This document shows positions 5,162 to 5,230 of a stretch of 5,230 nucleotides of DNA, piece by piece (within the stretch, counting starts at the first letter, position 1; every line of letters begins with the position of its first letter). Where the stretch lies: positions 1 through 5,230 of the forward strand of contig CAZERC010000060.1 in assembly GCA_964515395.1 (NCBI GenBank), given 5' to 3'. Source of the stretch: UBA1876 sp964515395. Lineage in GTDB: Bacteria; Synergistota; Synergistia; Synergistales; Thermovirgaceae. The notes below the pieces were generated by a model. That model worked only from the letters and a program-made list of their open reading frames with translations. It was not told the origin of the DNA and made no database searches. The position numbers and the translations under genes were made by a program.

Positions 5162-5230
5162 GCACAAAAGTTCAGTCGAGCCGGTCGTTGCAGGCATCGA
5201 GTCAATCCGGTTTCAGTCGGGCGGGACTTT
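5162..5230. other. Window end, nothing recognised
   Basis: Short open frames exist on both strands but none has a start with a ribosome site or a recognisable protein. It may be the end of a neighbouring gene or more intergenic DNA. Confidence 0.3.

Noticed and set aside
5000..5197. A 65-codon minus-strand frame in the far leader
   Set aside because: Its ATG at 5197 lies upstream of the proposed promoter, it has no ribosome site, and the translation shows no motif. A real small gene is not excluded.

Overview
The window reads as chromosomal DNA of a fairly GC-rich (by eye about 55-60% in genes) anaerobic, amino-acid-fermenting bacterium. The eukaryote-sized urocanate hydratase, the stand-alone formimino-THF cyclodeaminase inside a hut operon and the c-di-AMP riboswitch would fit Synergistota, Clostridia or similar lineages. 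This placement is inference from gene content, not a phylogenetic result.

Positions 1-3521, plus strand: the 3' part of a histidine-utilisation operon. It holds the C-terminal half of imidazolonepropionase (hutI), a 209-aa formimidoyltetrahydrofolate cyclodeaminase (FTCD_C/FchA family) and a 677-aa long-form urocanate hydratase (hutU), closed by a strong intrinsic terminator. HutU makes imidazolonepropionate from urocanate and HutI opens it to N-formiminoglutamate. The cyclodeaminase implies that the formimino group is passed to tetrahydrofolate and recovered as methenyl-THF plus ammonia. Histidine ammonia-lyase and the glutamate formiminotransferase are not in the window.

Positions 3522-3876: a short spacer and one doubtful plus-strand gene for a 78-aa protein with a signal-peptide-like N-terminus, convergent with the next gene.

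Positions 3877-5230, minus strand: a 215-aa GNAT-family acetyltransferase (3877-4524) behind a long leader. The leader contains a clear ydaO/yuaA-type c-di-AMP riboswitch aptamer (4723-4832). Between aptamer and gene lie a possible 33-codon hydrophobic small ORF with its own Shine-Dalgarno, several hairpins, and a hairpin that could mask the acetyltransferase ribosome binding site. Upstream of the aptamer (about 4860-5000) is a hairpin-rich stretch that I do not recognise. A plausible sigma-70-type promoter sits at 5133-5161, which would give a leader of about 600 nt.

The riboswitch-GNAT unit is the most interesting part. I see no CRISPR, tRNA, rRNA, insertion sequence or defence system.
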